Assembly (NCBI GenBank): GCA_036405135.1
Contig: DASWYF010000033.1
Coordinates: 64,001-128,000, forward strand
Length of the DNA stretch: 64,000 nucleotides
Direction: 5' to 3'
From: Verrucomicrobiia bacterium
Lineage (GTDB): Bacteria; Verrucomicrobiota; Verrucomicrobiia; Limisphaerales; JAEYXS01
A program made the position numbers and the translations under genes. The notes under the pieces are model-generated. The model ran no database searches, was not told the origin of the DNA, and was given only the letters and a program-made list of their open reading frames with translations. Each line of letters begins with the position of its first letter. The first letter of the stretch is position 1. Below, piece by piece: positions 33,857 to 42,587 of the stretch.

Positions 33857-34379
33857 CCGTCATCGCAAGGTCCGGGGCATGACGCTGGTCGAGATGATGG
33901 TGGCCATCGGCATCGGCGGCATCGTGCTCGCCGCCTTCGCCTCCCTCAGTTTTTACACCGCGCGGAGTCTGGCCGCCATGAGCAATTATGCAGACTTGGA
34001 CAGACAGAGCCGCAATGCTCTTGACCAGATGACGCTGAAAATCCGTTCTGCGGAAAGGTTGACCTCTTTCAGCACTAATGAAGTGTTGTTTCTCTACCAA
34101 GGTGAAACCCTCAAATACACCTTTAACCCATCCGCCAAAACGCTGAGCGAAACTTCCGGAACGCAAACCAGAGTCCTGTTGGAGGATTGCGATCAGCTTC
34201 AGTTCAGCATGTTCCAACGGAACGTCATCAGCAACTCCTTCACCCAGGTGCCTACGCCCACAAGTGATGAAGCGAAATCCATCATCGTCACTTGGACCTG
34301 TTCCCGTTCACTGCTCGGCAATCTGATCAATTCTGAAAGCGTTCAGTCGGCGCGCATCGTCATCCGTAACAATCCTTAG
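33846..34379 (+). CDS. PilW-like minor pilin / prepilin
   Basis: The 177-residue protein has a short leader (MCINRHRKVRG) and the prepilin helix MTLVEMMVAIGIGGIVLAAF with Gly at -1 and Glu at +5. The globular part includes DLDRQSRNALDQMTLKIRSAERL, a segment typical of PilW/GspJ-type minor pilins, and two cysteines (EDCDQL, VTWTCSRS) that may form a disulfide. It is translationally coupled to the gene before it and 5 bp from the gene behind. Confidence 0.83.
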   Translation: MCINRHRKVRGMTLVEMMVAIGIGGIVLAAFASLSFYTARSLAAMSNYADLDRQSRNALDQMTLKIRSAERLTSFSTNEVLFLYQGETLKYTFNPSAKTLSETSGTQTRVLLEDCDQLQFSMFQRNVISNSFTQVPTPTSDEAKSIIVTWTCSRSLLGNLINSESVQSARIVIRNNP

Positions 34380-34384
34380 GGCCT

Positions 34385-36019
34385 ATGAAAATGAGAATTT
34401 CATCCCGAGCCGGAGAGCAGGGCAGCATGCTGATCATCACAGTAGTGATTTCGGCCATCATCGGGCTGACACTGGCCGCCTACCTCTCCATGGTACAGTC
34501 CCAGCATTTGAGCGTCATGCGGTCACAATCTTGGAATGCCGCCATCCCTGCTTGCGAGGCGGGCATCGAAGAGGCGCTTGCCCACCTCAACAGCATCGGC
34601 AACGGGGACCGCGCCACCAATGGCTGGACGCTAAGCGATGGCGTTTACGTCAAATCCGGATCTCTTCAGCATGCTGAATACGATGTCAGCATCAGTCCTG
34701 CAGACTCGCCGGTGGTCATCAGTTATGGATATGTCCCTGCCCCTTTGGGCAAAGGTGAAGTCGTGCGCGCTGTGCGGGTGGTGACCTCCCGGCAGAGCAC
34801 TGGAATGAAGGGACTTGTGGCCAAAGGTGCGATCGTCCTCGGTCCAGGCAGCATCGTGGACAGCTACGATTCACGTGTGACGTTGGTTTACAACCCGTCT
34901 ACAGCGAAATCGAATGCGTTTGTCGGAGCCGTGAACGGCAGCATTTCCGGTGGCCAGATGATCAAAGGCGATGTAGCCACCGGCCCGGGTTATACGATCA
35001 CTTCCCCGCATACCGGCGATGCCTCCAGTGACTTGAGCATGTCTTTCCCTCCGGTGACGGCGCCATTCTCCGGCGGATTTTCACCACCTGCCAGTGTGAC
35101 GGTCACCGTTACGAACTTCTCCGTCAACAACACAACGGTGACCACCAACCTGTTTCCCAGTCCACTCCCGGCGAGCGGTGTGATCACAAACGTGGTCGTA
35201 AAAACGAATACATCTGCCCCAGCGACGGGCAGTTATTCGGCCATGACTGTCAGTGTGACGGAAACCGTCTGGCCCGGATCCTCTGTGGGAACGGTCGTCA
35301 CCAACACGACTTCGATCAGCAGTGCCAAATACGCTCCGCCCGATGGCACTTACATTCCCCCGTATGTTTACGGCGGCTCTCCCAAACGGTATAGTTATCT
35401 GCGCATCGACAGCTACACCTATTCCACCAGCCGTTACGTCTACGCGGTCACCAATTTTATCTATTCGACCTCCAGCACCAATGCTGTGACCACCACCACC
35501 GAGCAATATGCCTACGTCCTGGACTCCGATAATTATAAGACGACCTTGATCAGCCTCAGCGGCACCCAGCCGCGAACCGCAGAAATGCTCGTACGCGGTG
35601 ATGCGGTACTGTGGGTTACAGAAGGACTGGTCATGACGGGTAATGCACGCATCACGATCCTGCCCGGAGCGAGCCTAAAAATCTATGTCGGTGATGGCGA
35701 AGGTTCATCTGCAGAGATCAAGATAGCAGGCAACGGCGTGCTGAATATGCCCGGAGATACGGAGAAAATGTCGATCTTTGGCATGTCAGACAACACCGTT
35801 GTGAAGATCGCTGGTAACGGAACATATGTCGGGACAGTCTATGCGCCCAGCGCGGAATTGCAGGGCAAAGGCAGCGGCAGCGATGTGGATGATTTCCAAG
35901 GCGCAGCGATCGTGGCCAATGTCTCCTATAATGGCCATTTCAACTTCCACTATGACGAGAAACTGGGTGATAACGGGGGAATGATGCAGTGGAAAATCAA
36001 TTCTTGGACGGAGTTTTGA
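34385..36019 (+). CDS. PilX-like pilus assembly protein with DUF7305-type C-terminus
   Basis: The 544-residue protein begins with a short basic leader and hydrophobic helix (GSMLIITVVISAIIGLTLAAY), then SQSWNAAIPACEAGIEEALAHL, as in PilX N-terminal domains. A Ser/Thr/Val-rich middle (about 215-400) looks like an exposed stalk. The C-terminal 150 residues form a beta-helix-like region (VLWVTEGLVMTGNARITIL) ending in NGHFNFHYDEKLG, the mark of DUF7305 surface proteins. It is the last gene of the operon with the PilV- and PilW-like genes and probably contributes to a pilus tip or pseudopilus complex. The size is about three times that of a classical PilX. Confidence 0.82.
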   Translation: MKMRISSRAGEQGSMLIITVVISAIIGLTLAAYLSMVQSQHLSVMRSQSWNAAIPACEAGIEEALAHLNSIGNGDRATNGWTLSDGVYVKSGSLQHAEYDVSISPADSPVVISYGYVPAPLGKGEVVRAVRVVTSRQSTGMKGLVAKGAIVLGPGSIVDSYDSRVTLVYNPSTAKSNAFVGAVNGSISGGQMIKGDVATGPGYTITSPHTGDASSDLSMSFPPVTAPFSGGFSPPASVTVTVTNFSVNNTTVTTNLFPSPLPASGVITNVVVKTNTSAPATGSYSAMTVSVTETVWPGSSVGTVVTNTTSISSAKYAPPDGTYIPPYVYGGSPKRYSYLRIDSYTYSTSRYVYAVTNFIYSTSSTNAVTTTTEQYAYVLDSDNYKTTLISLSGTQPRTAEMLVRGDAVLWVTEGLVMTGNARITILPGASLKIYVGDGEGSSAEIKIAGNGVLNMPGDTEKMSIFGMSDNTVVKIAGNGTYVGTVYAPSAELQGKGSGSDVDDFQGAAIVANVSYNGHFNFHYDEKLGDNGGMMQWKINSWTEF

Positions 36020-36077
36020 TTACCAGACCCCTCCCTGACCCGGCCGCAGAAGAAGGGGCTTGCGCGACCGCCGCCGT

Positions 36078-37739
36078 TCATCTCTCCGTTCCCCGTTCCG
36101 CGTGCCCTTTTTCCGCGACCGGTGGCACATAGATGCGGAGTGAATACGGATTTTTAACACCCACCCACCCCTGCTCCCGGCACCACTGATCCAAAGTAGA
36201 GTCACTCCAATACCCGGTGTCGTACAATCCGGAAAGGACCGCTGCCGGCGGTTCTTTTCTCAAAAGATCCGCCAAAGCTTGCGGGCCCAGAAAGTGTGAG
36301 CGGTGACGCAAATGCTCCGGCAAACGATCTGCGATGACATAGGTGAATGGCGCATAGGCCAGGTCTGCATAAGGCGTCCAGAGACCGGATTCGATCGCCA
36401 TAAGTTGTTGCAAACAAAGTAAGCGTCCTCCTGCGGGGCCAGCGCCTGGCGTTTTTGCGGCCAGTTCCCGGGCGATCTGGGGCAGGCTCACTGCCACCCA
36501 TTGCGAGCGGTTACTCAGCTTGACCAAATTCTCCTTCAGGAACGGTGCCACCCCGTAAAGTGAACACGCCGTCATCAAGGAGGAGAGCAGCAACGCTGTT
36601 CGGGATTGTAACGCCGTCATGCCTGCCAGCAATACGCCCGCTAGCAATACGCCAAACGCTATCGGCATGCCGAGATATTGGTACCACATGGGCGTGGGAG
36701 CAAACGCTGCTGGCCAGGCACAGAGAAAAGTGCCCGCGGCGATCAATACGGCGCTCGATAGCAAATGCAGCTGTCGCCCGGATTTTATATATACGCTTAT
36801 CGCGACGAACAAGGTGATCAGCAACGCGAGGTTCGCCGGCTCGGCCAGCACCGATTGTGTGAAGCCTGATTTCTCCGCCAAGGTCAGGCGCAATCCCGGT
36901 TCGATATTATTCGCCCGGTAACGCGCCGCAGTTTCCACCCACCATGCTGTGGTATGGTGATGCGCACCCAGATTGTTCAACATGAAAAGCTCGGGATCGC
37001 GAAACCAGAAAGGCAACACCGGCAGCAGCCCGACCACGAAACCGATGATGTAAGGCACGGCCAGCTTTTTGATCACCATGGGAAAGCCTCCCTCACGTCT
37101 CACACACAGCAAGGCTACTCCGGCACCGAACGCGGCCAGCAGATAGTAAAGCTTGGTCCCGACAGCCAAAGCCATGAGCAACCCGGCTATGCCGGGCCAG
37201 ATTGGCGTCCTTTGGCTGCAAGACAAGCCCACCACTGCTGCCCAACACCCTGCCAGTGAGAACGCGATGGGCATGATGTAGTTCGACGCCTCCATGGCAC
37301 AGCGCACCACTGTGATATTCAGCACAAAACTCGCAGTGACGGCCAGAGTCAACCACCAGCGCCTGCTCAGATGATGCACCAGTCCTGCCAATGAAACCGC
37401 AGCCATCACCAGAAAAAAGAAGCTCGTGATTTTCCCGGCCAGCAGATGGTTATCCGGCTGGAATATCTTGAAAACAGCTGCATAGATCATCGGGCTGTAC
37501 GGCATCTGCCAAAATGCAAAGTCCACATACAGACGGTGATCATGCACCATCAACCAGCCCGCCGTCAGATAAAGGCTTTCGTTGTGATCATAAGAATTGA
37601 CGATCAAAGAGAAGGCATTGGCCAAGCCCAGCAATGTCATTCCCAGAAAGATCAGCAACAAAGTCATCTCCAGATTACGCGAAAGAGCAGCCGGTGTGGC
37701 GGCTTCGGTTGGGCGATCAGTATCTTGGCTGGCTGACAT
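36078..37739 (-). CDS. GT-C fold membrane glycosyltransferase-like protein
   Basis: The 553-residue protein has about eleven membrane helices. The first periplasmic loop contains DHNESLYLTAGWLMVHDHRL followed by YVDFAFWQMPYSPMIYA, the acidic-residue loop and P-x-x-Y pattern of ArnT/PMT-like transferases (GT39/GT83) that use polyprenyl-phosphate sugars. A soluble C-terminal domain of about 120 residues follows. The sugar and acceptor are unknown. The gene converges on the pilin operon, 58 bp away; glycosylation of pilins would be a possibility but is only an inference from proximity. Confidence 0.78.
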   Translation of the reverse strand: MSASQDTDRPTEAATPAALSRNLEMTLLLIFLGMTLLGLANAFSLIVNSYDHNESLYLTAGWLMVHDHRLYVDFAFWQMPYSPMIYAAVFKIFQPDNHLLAGKITSFFFLVMAAVSLAGLVHHLSRRWWLTLAVTASFVLNITVVRCAMEASNYIMPIAFSLAGCWAAVVGLSCSQRTPIWPGIAGLLMALAVGTKLYYLLAAFGAGVALLCVRREGGFPMVIKKLAVPYIIGFVVGLLPVLPFWFRDPELFMLNNLGAHHHTTAWWVETAARYRANNIEPGLRLTLAEKSGFTQSVLAEPANLALLITLFVAISVYIKSGRQLHLLSSAVLIAAGTFLCAWPAAFAPTPMWYQYLGMPIAFGVLLAGVLLAGMTALQSRTALLLSSLMTACSLYGVAPFLKENLVKLSNRSQWVAVSLPQIARELAAKTPGAGPAGGRLLCLQQLMAIESGLWTPYADLAYAPFTYVIADRLPEHLRHRSHFLGPQALADLLRKEPPAAVLSGLYDTGYWSDSTLDQWCREQGWVGVKNPYSLRIYVPPVAEKGHAERGTER

Positions 37740-37811
37740 GCTGCCCTTTTAAGTCGCCACCGCTCATTAGAAAAGGAATTCCGTTCCATCCATTACTGTG
37801 TCCCCGCATCT

Positions 37812-38783
37812 TTACATCAGGAAATGTGGCCTGAATCCCTTCAGCAAATCATTCACTCTCTTGGATAGATAGTCTTCCCAAGGCAGTAAAAGTGCCTCGC
37901 AATCCTGATGATAATATCCCTTCCGGATATGGGCCCGATGCCCATCCAAGATCATCTGTTTCTGCGTCAGCAAAGAAAGCGCATCACCTGTCAGCGCACC
38001 GGCGCGGCCAAACGGATTAGTCCAAAACCACAACCACTCAAACGAGGCAAGGTCATGCGTCCGCTCAGGGAAACTACGCTTTGGATCATTGGCGCGTGAC
38101 CAATATTGCTGAGCTTCCTGCCGGATATTCGGCACCCAGCGATTGTCCGGATGTTCAATGAGGTGAACGTCTTTACTATAATGCAATCGGCGCAACCAGA
38201 ACGGTCCATCTCGACGGGCGCGGAACTGGGGCTGATGATGGCGTCCCCAGACTGGCATCACGGGAAAGGGTTTATGCGGACCGTACGGTAGCGCAGGAAA
38301 CGGTTTGAGTTTCTCATCCCACACCCGTTCTCCATTCGGAGATTCCTCCACCTGTTCACACCATGAAAAGAAACGGGCGGTGCGTGGCATTTGCCGAATG
38401 GCAAAGCTGGAACAATGCCCTTCCGCTACACCCGTGTAACGCTCTCGCCATAACTCCCGATCGCCCGCGAGCATCTGCTTGGCGAACTGTGTGTGATACT
38501 TCTGCGCGAGTTCGAGACGCCGCCGAAAGAGTTGAAAGGCCAGCACTTTGCAATGACCCGGACTGTTATCGCCGCCCTTGCGCGCTACCGTTTCATCCAG
38601 CCATGCACCGAAGATGTGCTGAAACTCACGCCCCATCTCGTCGTAAGGCTCCTCTGCGATGATCGGCGCAAAGGTCTTCGGCAGTTTCATGGCCTTCATT
38701 TCATGACGGAAGGGCGCGGAATTGTCGATGCTGTGAATCCACCACCTTGACGAAAACTGTTCAGCCACAACTGAAAACAACAT
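37812..38783 (-). CDS. Conserved-looking hypothetical protein, aromatic-rich
   Basis: The 323-residue protein has no signal peptide or membrane helix. It is rich in Trp, His and Arg (RARRDGPFWLRRLHYSKDVH, FEWLWFWTNPFGRAGALTGD) and I do not recognise its family. An ATG at 38699 would give a shorter start (MKAMKLPKTFAPI) that looks more natural than the first 28 residues. The neighbours (GT-C protein behind, divergent oxidoreductase before) give no functional hint. Codon pattern is like the surrounding genes. Confidence 0.6.
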   Translation of the reverse strand: MLFSVVAEQFSSRWWIHSIDNSAPFRHEMKAMKLPKTFAPIIAEEPYDEMGREFQHIFGAWLDETVARKGGDNSPGHCKVLAFQLFRRRLELAQKYHTQFAKQMLAGDRELWRERYTGVAEGHCSSFAIRQMPRTARFFSWCEQVEESPNGERVWDEKLKPFPALPYGPHKPFPVMPVWGRHHQPQFRARRDGPFWLRRLHYSKDVHLIEHPDNRWVPNIRQEAQQYWSRANDPKRSFPERTHDLASFEWLWFWTNPFGRAGALTGDALSLLTQKQMILDGHRAHIRKGYYHQDCEALLLPWEDYLSKRVNDLLKGFRPHFLM

Positions 38784-38884
38784 TTCACCATCATCCCTGA
38801 ATGCCCGTGAATTTTCCCTTGTTGGAAGCCGTCAGGCATTTTTAACTTAGTCACATCACGTGACAGCCCTTAGCCTATTGTAAC

Positions 38885-40168
38885 ATGCCTATGTCTTCAC
38901 CATCGCTGAACCGCCGCCAATTCGTGAAACAAACCGCCGCGCTCGGTGCCATCGCTGTGGCCACGCCGAATCTCTTGCTGGGCCAGGCCAAAGGTGCCAA
39001 TGCCCGTGTGCGCGTTGGCATCATGGGCTTGGGCCGCGGTCGTGCCCACATTGCTGGCTACTTGGGCGTGCCGAATGTAGAGATCGCTTACCTCTGCGAT
39101 GTAGACTCCGCCAAGCTGGCTGCCGTGGCGAAGGACTTGGAGAAATTTCAATCGAGCAAGCCCAAGACGGTCACCGATTTCCGCGAGATTCTGAACGATC
39201 CGGAGATTGATGCCATTTCCATCGCCGCACCGAATTATTGGCACACACCCGCCGCCATCCTCGCGTGCAAGGCAGGCAAGCATGTGTATGTGGAAAAACC
39301 CGGCAGCCACAATGCGCATGAGGCCGGACTCATCGTCGCAGCTGCGCGTAAGTACAATCGCAATGTGCAGATGGGCAACCAGCGGCGCAGTTATCCGGCG
39401 ATGATTGAAGCCATCGCCAAGCTACGCGAAGGGGCTATCGGCAAGATCTATAATTCGCGTTCGTACTACACGAACAGCCGCGAGAGCATCAAAAAGGGCA
39501 CGCCAGAGAAACCGCCGGAAACGTTGAATTATGAGCTCTGGCAAGGCCCGACCCCGGAGCGGCCTTACCAGAAGAACCTCACACCGTACAACTGGCATTG
39601 GGTCTGGCACTACGGCGGTGGCGAGATGGCGAACAATGGTCCGCACATGCTGGACATCGTTCGCTGGGGCCTCGGCGTGGATCACCCGAAGAGCGTGGTC
39701 TTCAACGGCGGCCGCTATCATTTCGATGACGACCAGGAAACGCCCGATACCGGAGTGGCCGTCTATGACTTCGGTCATTGCGGTGCCACGCTCGAGATAT
39801 CGAGCTGCCATGCGCGCAAACCAACACCGCCACCATTCTGCGAGTTTTATGGCGATGGCGGCATGATGACCGTTTCCAGCTCGGGTTACATCATCTTCGA
39901 TAACAACGGCAAAGAGGTGGCCAAGAATCCGGGCAAAGCGAGTGACATCCCGCACTTCACGAACTTCATCAATTCCATCCGTCTCGGCGAACGCCTGAAC
40001 TCGGAGATCGAGGAAGCGCAAAAGAGCTCCATGCTGTGCCACTTGGCGAACATCGCCTATCGCAGCGGCAAGGTCGTCCAGTTCGATGGAAAGAAGATCA
40101 CCAATCCGGAAGGCACCGAGAAATTCTGGGGTCGCACCTATCGCCCCGGCTGGGAGCCGACGGTATAA
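38885..40168 (+). CDS. Tat-exported Gfo/Idh/MocA family oxidoreductase
   Basis: The 427-residue protein opens with a twin-arginine signal (SLNRRQFVKQTAALGAIAVA). A Rossmann domain follows (VRVGIMGLGRGRAHIAGYLG, LCDVD), then YVEKPGSHNAHEA, where the Lys of EKP is the usual catalytic or NAD-contact residue, and the C-terminal alpha/beta domain (WHWVWHYGGGEMANNGPHML). The family oxidises or reduces sugars and inositols with NAD(P). Tat-exported versions with pre-bound cofactor are widespread in this phylum and are linked to glycan breakdown. The substrate is unknown. A terminator follows 23 bp behind the stop. Confidence 0.93.
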   Translation: MPMSSPSLNRRQFVKQTAALGAIAVATPNLLLGQAKGANARVRVGIMGLGRGRAHIAGYLGVPNVEIAYLCDVDSAKLAAVAKDLEKFQSSKPKTVTDFREILNDPEIDAISIAAPNYWHTPAAILACKAGKHVYVEKPGSHNAHEAGLIVAAARKYNRNVQMGNQRRSYPAMIEAIAKLREGAIGKIYNSRSYYTNSRESIKKGTPEKPPETLNYELWQGPTPERPYQKNLTPYNWHWVWHYGGGEMANNGPHMLDIVRWGLGVDHPKSVVFNGGRYHFDDDQETPDTGVAVYDFGHCGATLEISSCHARKPTPPPFCEFYGDGGMMTVSSSGYIIFDNNGKEVAKNPGKASDIPHFTNFINSIRLGERLNSEIEEAQKSSMLCHLANIAYRSGKVVQFDGKKITNPEGTEKFWGRTYRPGWEPTV

Positions 40169-40191
40169 GCGAACACAAACGGTTTGAGCAT

Positions 40192-40236
40192 TTGCGGCGG
40201 CCTTGCCTTGCGCGGAGCCGCCGCAATGTTATTTTT
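40192..40236 (+). terminator. Rho-independent terminator of the Gfo/Idh/MocA gene
   Basis: TTGCGGCGGC (40192-40201) pairs with GCCGCCGCAA (40217-40226) and is followed by TGTTATTTTT. The GTG start of the DoxX-like gene lies just behind it at 40243. Confidence 0.85.
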
Positions 40237-40242
40237 CCGACA

Positions 40243-40653
40243 GTGAACCAGTCCGCTGATCCCAAACAAAGCACACGTCAGCGCGCCCGTTATTTTCTCG
40301 CTGTATTCTTTTTCATCGCCGGGCTGAATCACTTCCTAAATCCCCGACCTTATCTCGCGATGATGCCCGAGTCTCTGCCTGCACATGAAGCATTGAACAT
40401 TATCAGTGGGCTGGCAGAGATGATGGGAGCTATCGGTGTGCTCATCCCTTCCGTGCGCCGCCTCACCGGCTGGTGCCTTATCGTACTGCTGGTGGTCATT
40501 TTCCCGGCGAACATCAACGTCGCCTTGAACGGCTGGGAAGGTGTCTCCATTCCGCAATGGGCGCTGTGGGCACGGTTGCCTCTGCAGTTTGCGCTGATTT
40601 ACTGGGTCTACTTCGCGTGTTTGTTGCCGAAGCAGATGTCAGGAAAGCATTGA
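40243..40653 (+). CDS. DoxX-like small integral membrane protein
   Basis: The 136-residue protein has four hydrophobic segments and the DoxX-type N-terminal phrase FFFIAGLNHFLNPRPYLAMM. Proteins of this family act in quinol or thiosulfate redox chemistry and in oxidative stress, but this subgroup is uncharacterised. I chose the GTG at 40243 because it directly precedes the conserved part; the open frame further upstream overlaps the preceding terminator and gene. It may have its own promoter within the gap, as the terminator separates it from the upstream gene. Confidence 0.82.
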   Translation: MNQSADPKQSTRQRARYFLAVFFFIAGLNHFLNPRPYLAMMPESLPAHEALNIISGLAEMMGAIGVLIPSVRRLTGWCLIVLLVVIFPANINVALNGWEGVSIPQWALWARLPLQFALIYWVYFACLLPKQMSGKH

Positions 40654-40693
40654 ATCTCTTTGAATTTCCTTTCAGATAGGCGCTTCAAATCTC

Positions 40694-41941
40694 ATGCCTA
40701 TGCGCCTTGTCACCGGACTCTTTGCTGTCGCCCTACTCGCTCGAAGTGCCTTTGCAGATTCTGACTGGCCGAAGTTTCTAGGCCAAGGCCAACCAGGTCA
40801 TGCGCAGGGTAAGAATATTCCCATAGAGTTCGGTGAAGATAAAAACGTGCGCTGGAAAGTGGCGATTCCGGGTGAAGGCTGGTCCTCCCCCATGGTCTTG
40901 GGAAAACAGATCTGGATGGCTACGGCCACGGATGAAGGGAAATCTCTCCGCGCCATCTGCGTGGAACGTGAGAGCGGAAAGCTGCTGCATAATATCGAAC
41001 TTTTTCAGGTAGCTGCCCCTGCCCCTAAACACGCGCTGAATAGCCACGCGTCACCCACACCTGCATTGGAAGAAGGCCGCGCTTATTTCGCCTTTGGCAT
41101 GTATGGGGCCGCATGTGTTGATACCAAGACTGGCAAGATTCTCTGGAAGAATGCACGGCTCCCACACGATCACGGCGGCAATGGTCCGGGCAGTTCACCG
41201 ATTCTGTACAAGAACCTGTTCATCCTGAATTGCGACGGCACAGAGCTTCGCTACGTCGTGGCGTTGGACAAAAACACCGGCAAGCAGGTGTGGAAGACGG
41301 ATCGCTCGAACGACATGAGTACGGCGCATCCGCAGAAGCGCAAAGCCTACGCCACGCCCGCGATCATAAACGTGAACGGCCAGGACCAGCTCGTGAGCCC
41401 CGGTGGCTTCCGCCTCAGCAGCTACGAACCGCTCACCGGCAAAGAGATATGGTGGTCCGATGTCCCCGGCTACTCCAACGTGCAACCGCCCGTTTATGAA
41501 AACGGCCTCATCTACGTCTCCTCCTGTTTTGACAAAGCTCAACTCTGGGTCATCAAGCCCGATGGCAAAGGCGACGTGACCACCTCGCACCTCGCCTGGA
41601 AATACCTAAAAGGCGTGCCGAGCAAACCCACACCCATCGTCATCGGCAAAGAACTCTACCTCGTCTCCGATGATGGCATCGTCACCTGCCTCGATGCGAT
41701 CGCTGGCACGGAGATCTGGAAAGAACGCATCGGCGGTGCCTACTCCGCCACGCCCCTCCATGTCGATGGCCGCCTCTACCTCTTCAGTCACGCGGGCGAC
41801 ATCACCGTCCTCCAACCCGGCCGCGAATTGAAGATTCTCGCCAAGAGCAAGCTCGGTGACGGCTTCATGTCTTCCCCCGCCGTGGTGGATGATGCGCTGA
41901 TCCTCCGTAGCAAAACGCATCTGTATCGGATACAGAAGTGA
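40694..41941 (+). CDS. Exported PQQ-like beta-propeller protein
   Basis: The 415-residue protein has a signal peptide (cleavage after AFA) and repeated blades of the PQQ type: SWPKFLG-like start (SDWPKFLGQGQ), VRWKVAIPGEGWSSPMVLG, GKILWKNARLPHDHGGNGPG, GKQVWKTDRSN and ATPLHVDGRLYLFSHAGDI. Related proteins are described as PQQ-binding-like or WD40-like; few have been shown to bind PQQ, and dehydrogenase residues are not evident here. It is probably a periplasmic structural or binding protein. Its stop is only 12 bp from the left end of the IS200-like element. Confidence 0.88.
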   Translation: MPMRLVTGLFAVALLARSAFADSDWPKFLGQGQPGHAQGKNIPIEFGEDKNVRWKVAIPGEGWSSPMVLGKQIWMATATDEGKSLRAICVERESGKLLHNIELFQVAAPAPKHALNSHASPTPALEEGRAYFAFGMYGAACVDTKTGKILWKNARLPHDHGGNGPGSSPILYKNLFILNCDGTELRYVVALDKNTGKQVWKTDRSNDMSTAHPQKRKAYATPAIINVNGQDQLVSPGGFRLSSYEPLTGKEIWWSDVPGYSNVQPPVYENGLIYVSSCFDKAQLWVIKPDGKGDVTTSHLAWKYLKGVPSKPTPIVIGKELYLVSDDGIVTCLDAIAGTEIWKERIGGAYSATPLHVDGRLYLFSHAGDITVLQPGRELKILAKSKLGDGFMSSPAVVDDALILRSKTHLYRIQK

Positions 41942-41952
41942 TGGAGCGTGCC

Positions 41953-41991
41953 TTGGCCCAAAAGGGCCAAAAGATTCCAGCCCAGGGCAGC
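41953..41991 (+). repeat. Left terminal inverted repeat
   Basis: Begins with the palindrome TTGGCCCAAAAGGGCCAA, continues AAGATTCCAGCCCAGGGCAGC, and mirrors 42577-42614. Confidence 0.8.
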
Positions 41992-42015
41992 GTCTGTCTT
42001 TTACGCTGCCCTGGG
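41981..42015. repeat. Left hairpin 2
   Basis: CCCAGGGCAGCGT (41981-41993) pairs over 13 bp with ACGCTGCCCTGGG (42003-42015), 9-nt loop. Its arm is shared with the terminal repeat. Confidence 0.8.
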
Positions 42016-42034
42016 ATAAAAGCATTGCAAAACC

Positions 42035-42051
42035 GTGCCCTGAAAGGGCAC
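42035..42051. repeat. Left hairpin 3
   Basis: GTGCCCTGAAAGGGCAC, a 7-bp stem with a GAA loop, just before the transposase start; it may occlude the ribosome site. Confidence 0.7.
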
Positions 42052-42061
42052 AAGAACCTCC

Positions 42062-42514
42062 ATGCCACAATCGCTCGCCAAGATTTACATCCATCTGATT
42101 TTCTCCACCAAAAATCGCGAGCGAATGATTTCCGACTCAATTCGTAAAGAACTACACGAATATATGGGCGGCATCTTGAACGGACATGGATGTATACCCG
42201 TGGAGATCAATTCCGAACCTGATCACGCCCACATCTTATTCCTTATGACCCGCACCGAAACATTGAGCGAGGTAGTCGGCCAGTTGAAGAAAAGTTCGAA
42301 CGATTGGCTAAAAAGAACTTCATCCGAATATGCTCAATTTTACTGGCAAGGCGGCTACGCAGCATTCTCTGTCAGCAAATCGCAAGTTGAAGAAGTGCGT
42401 CAGTATATCAGGAATCAAAGAGAACATAATCAGGTGAAATCTTTTCAGGATGAATTGCGGGCGTTCTTCAAAGCATACGAAATGGAATATGATGAACGCT
42501 ATGTCTGGGAGTGA
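42062..42514 (+). CDS. IS200/IS605-type Y1 transposase (TnpA-like)
   Basis: The 150-residue protein is a complete single-domain HUH transposase. It has the HUH histidine pair in PDHAHILF (His-x-His) and the catalytic tyrosine in QYIRNQREH, as in TnpA enzymes that cut and join single-stranded DNA at hairpins. The opening LAKIYIHLIFSTKNRE is typical of the intact 145-155 residue group found beside palindromic repeats. The reading frame is undamaged, so the enzyme may be active. No TnpB or IscB partner gene is present. The start is 10 bp behind hairpin 3. Confidence 0.92.
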   Translation: MPQSLAKIYIHLIFSTKNRERMISDSIRKELHEYMGGILNGHGCIPVEINSEPDHAHILFLMTRTETLSEVVGQLKKSSNDWLKRTSSEYAQFYWQGGYAAFSVSKSQVEEVRQYIRNQREHNQVKSFQDELRAFFKAYEMEYDERYVWE

Positions 42515-42522
42515 TGCTTCTG

Positions 42523-42539
42523 GCGGCCCTTCAGGCCGC
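42523..42539. repeat. Right hairpin 3
   Basis: GCGGCC, CTTCA, GGCCGC, directly behind the transposase stop; it is the counterpart in position of the hairpin at 42035-42051. Confidence 0.7.
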
Positions 42540-42562
42540 TATTATTAGTTAGCCACCGATTA

Positions 42563-42587
42563 CCCAAGGCAGCCAAGCTGCCTTGGG
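42563..42587. repeat. Right hairpin 2
   Basis: CCCAAGGCAGC and GCTGCCTTGGG form a perfect 11-bp stem with a CAA loop; counterpart of 41981-42015. Confidence 0.8.

Noticed and set aside
36061-36110. Simple-sequence tract GTTCCCCGTTCCGCG read as a repeat
   Set aside because: It lies within the C-terminal codons of the GT-C gene and is explained by its Gly/Arg/Glu-rich tail.
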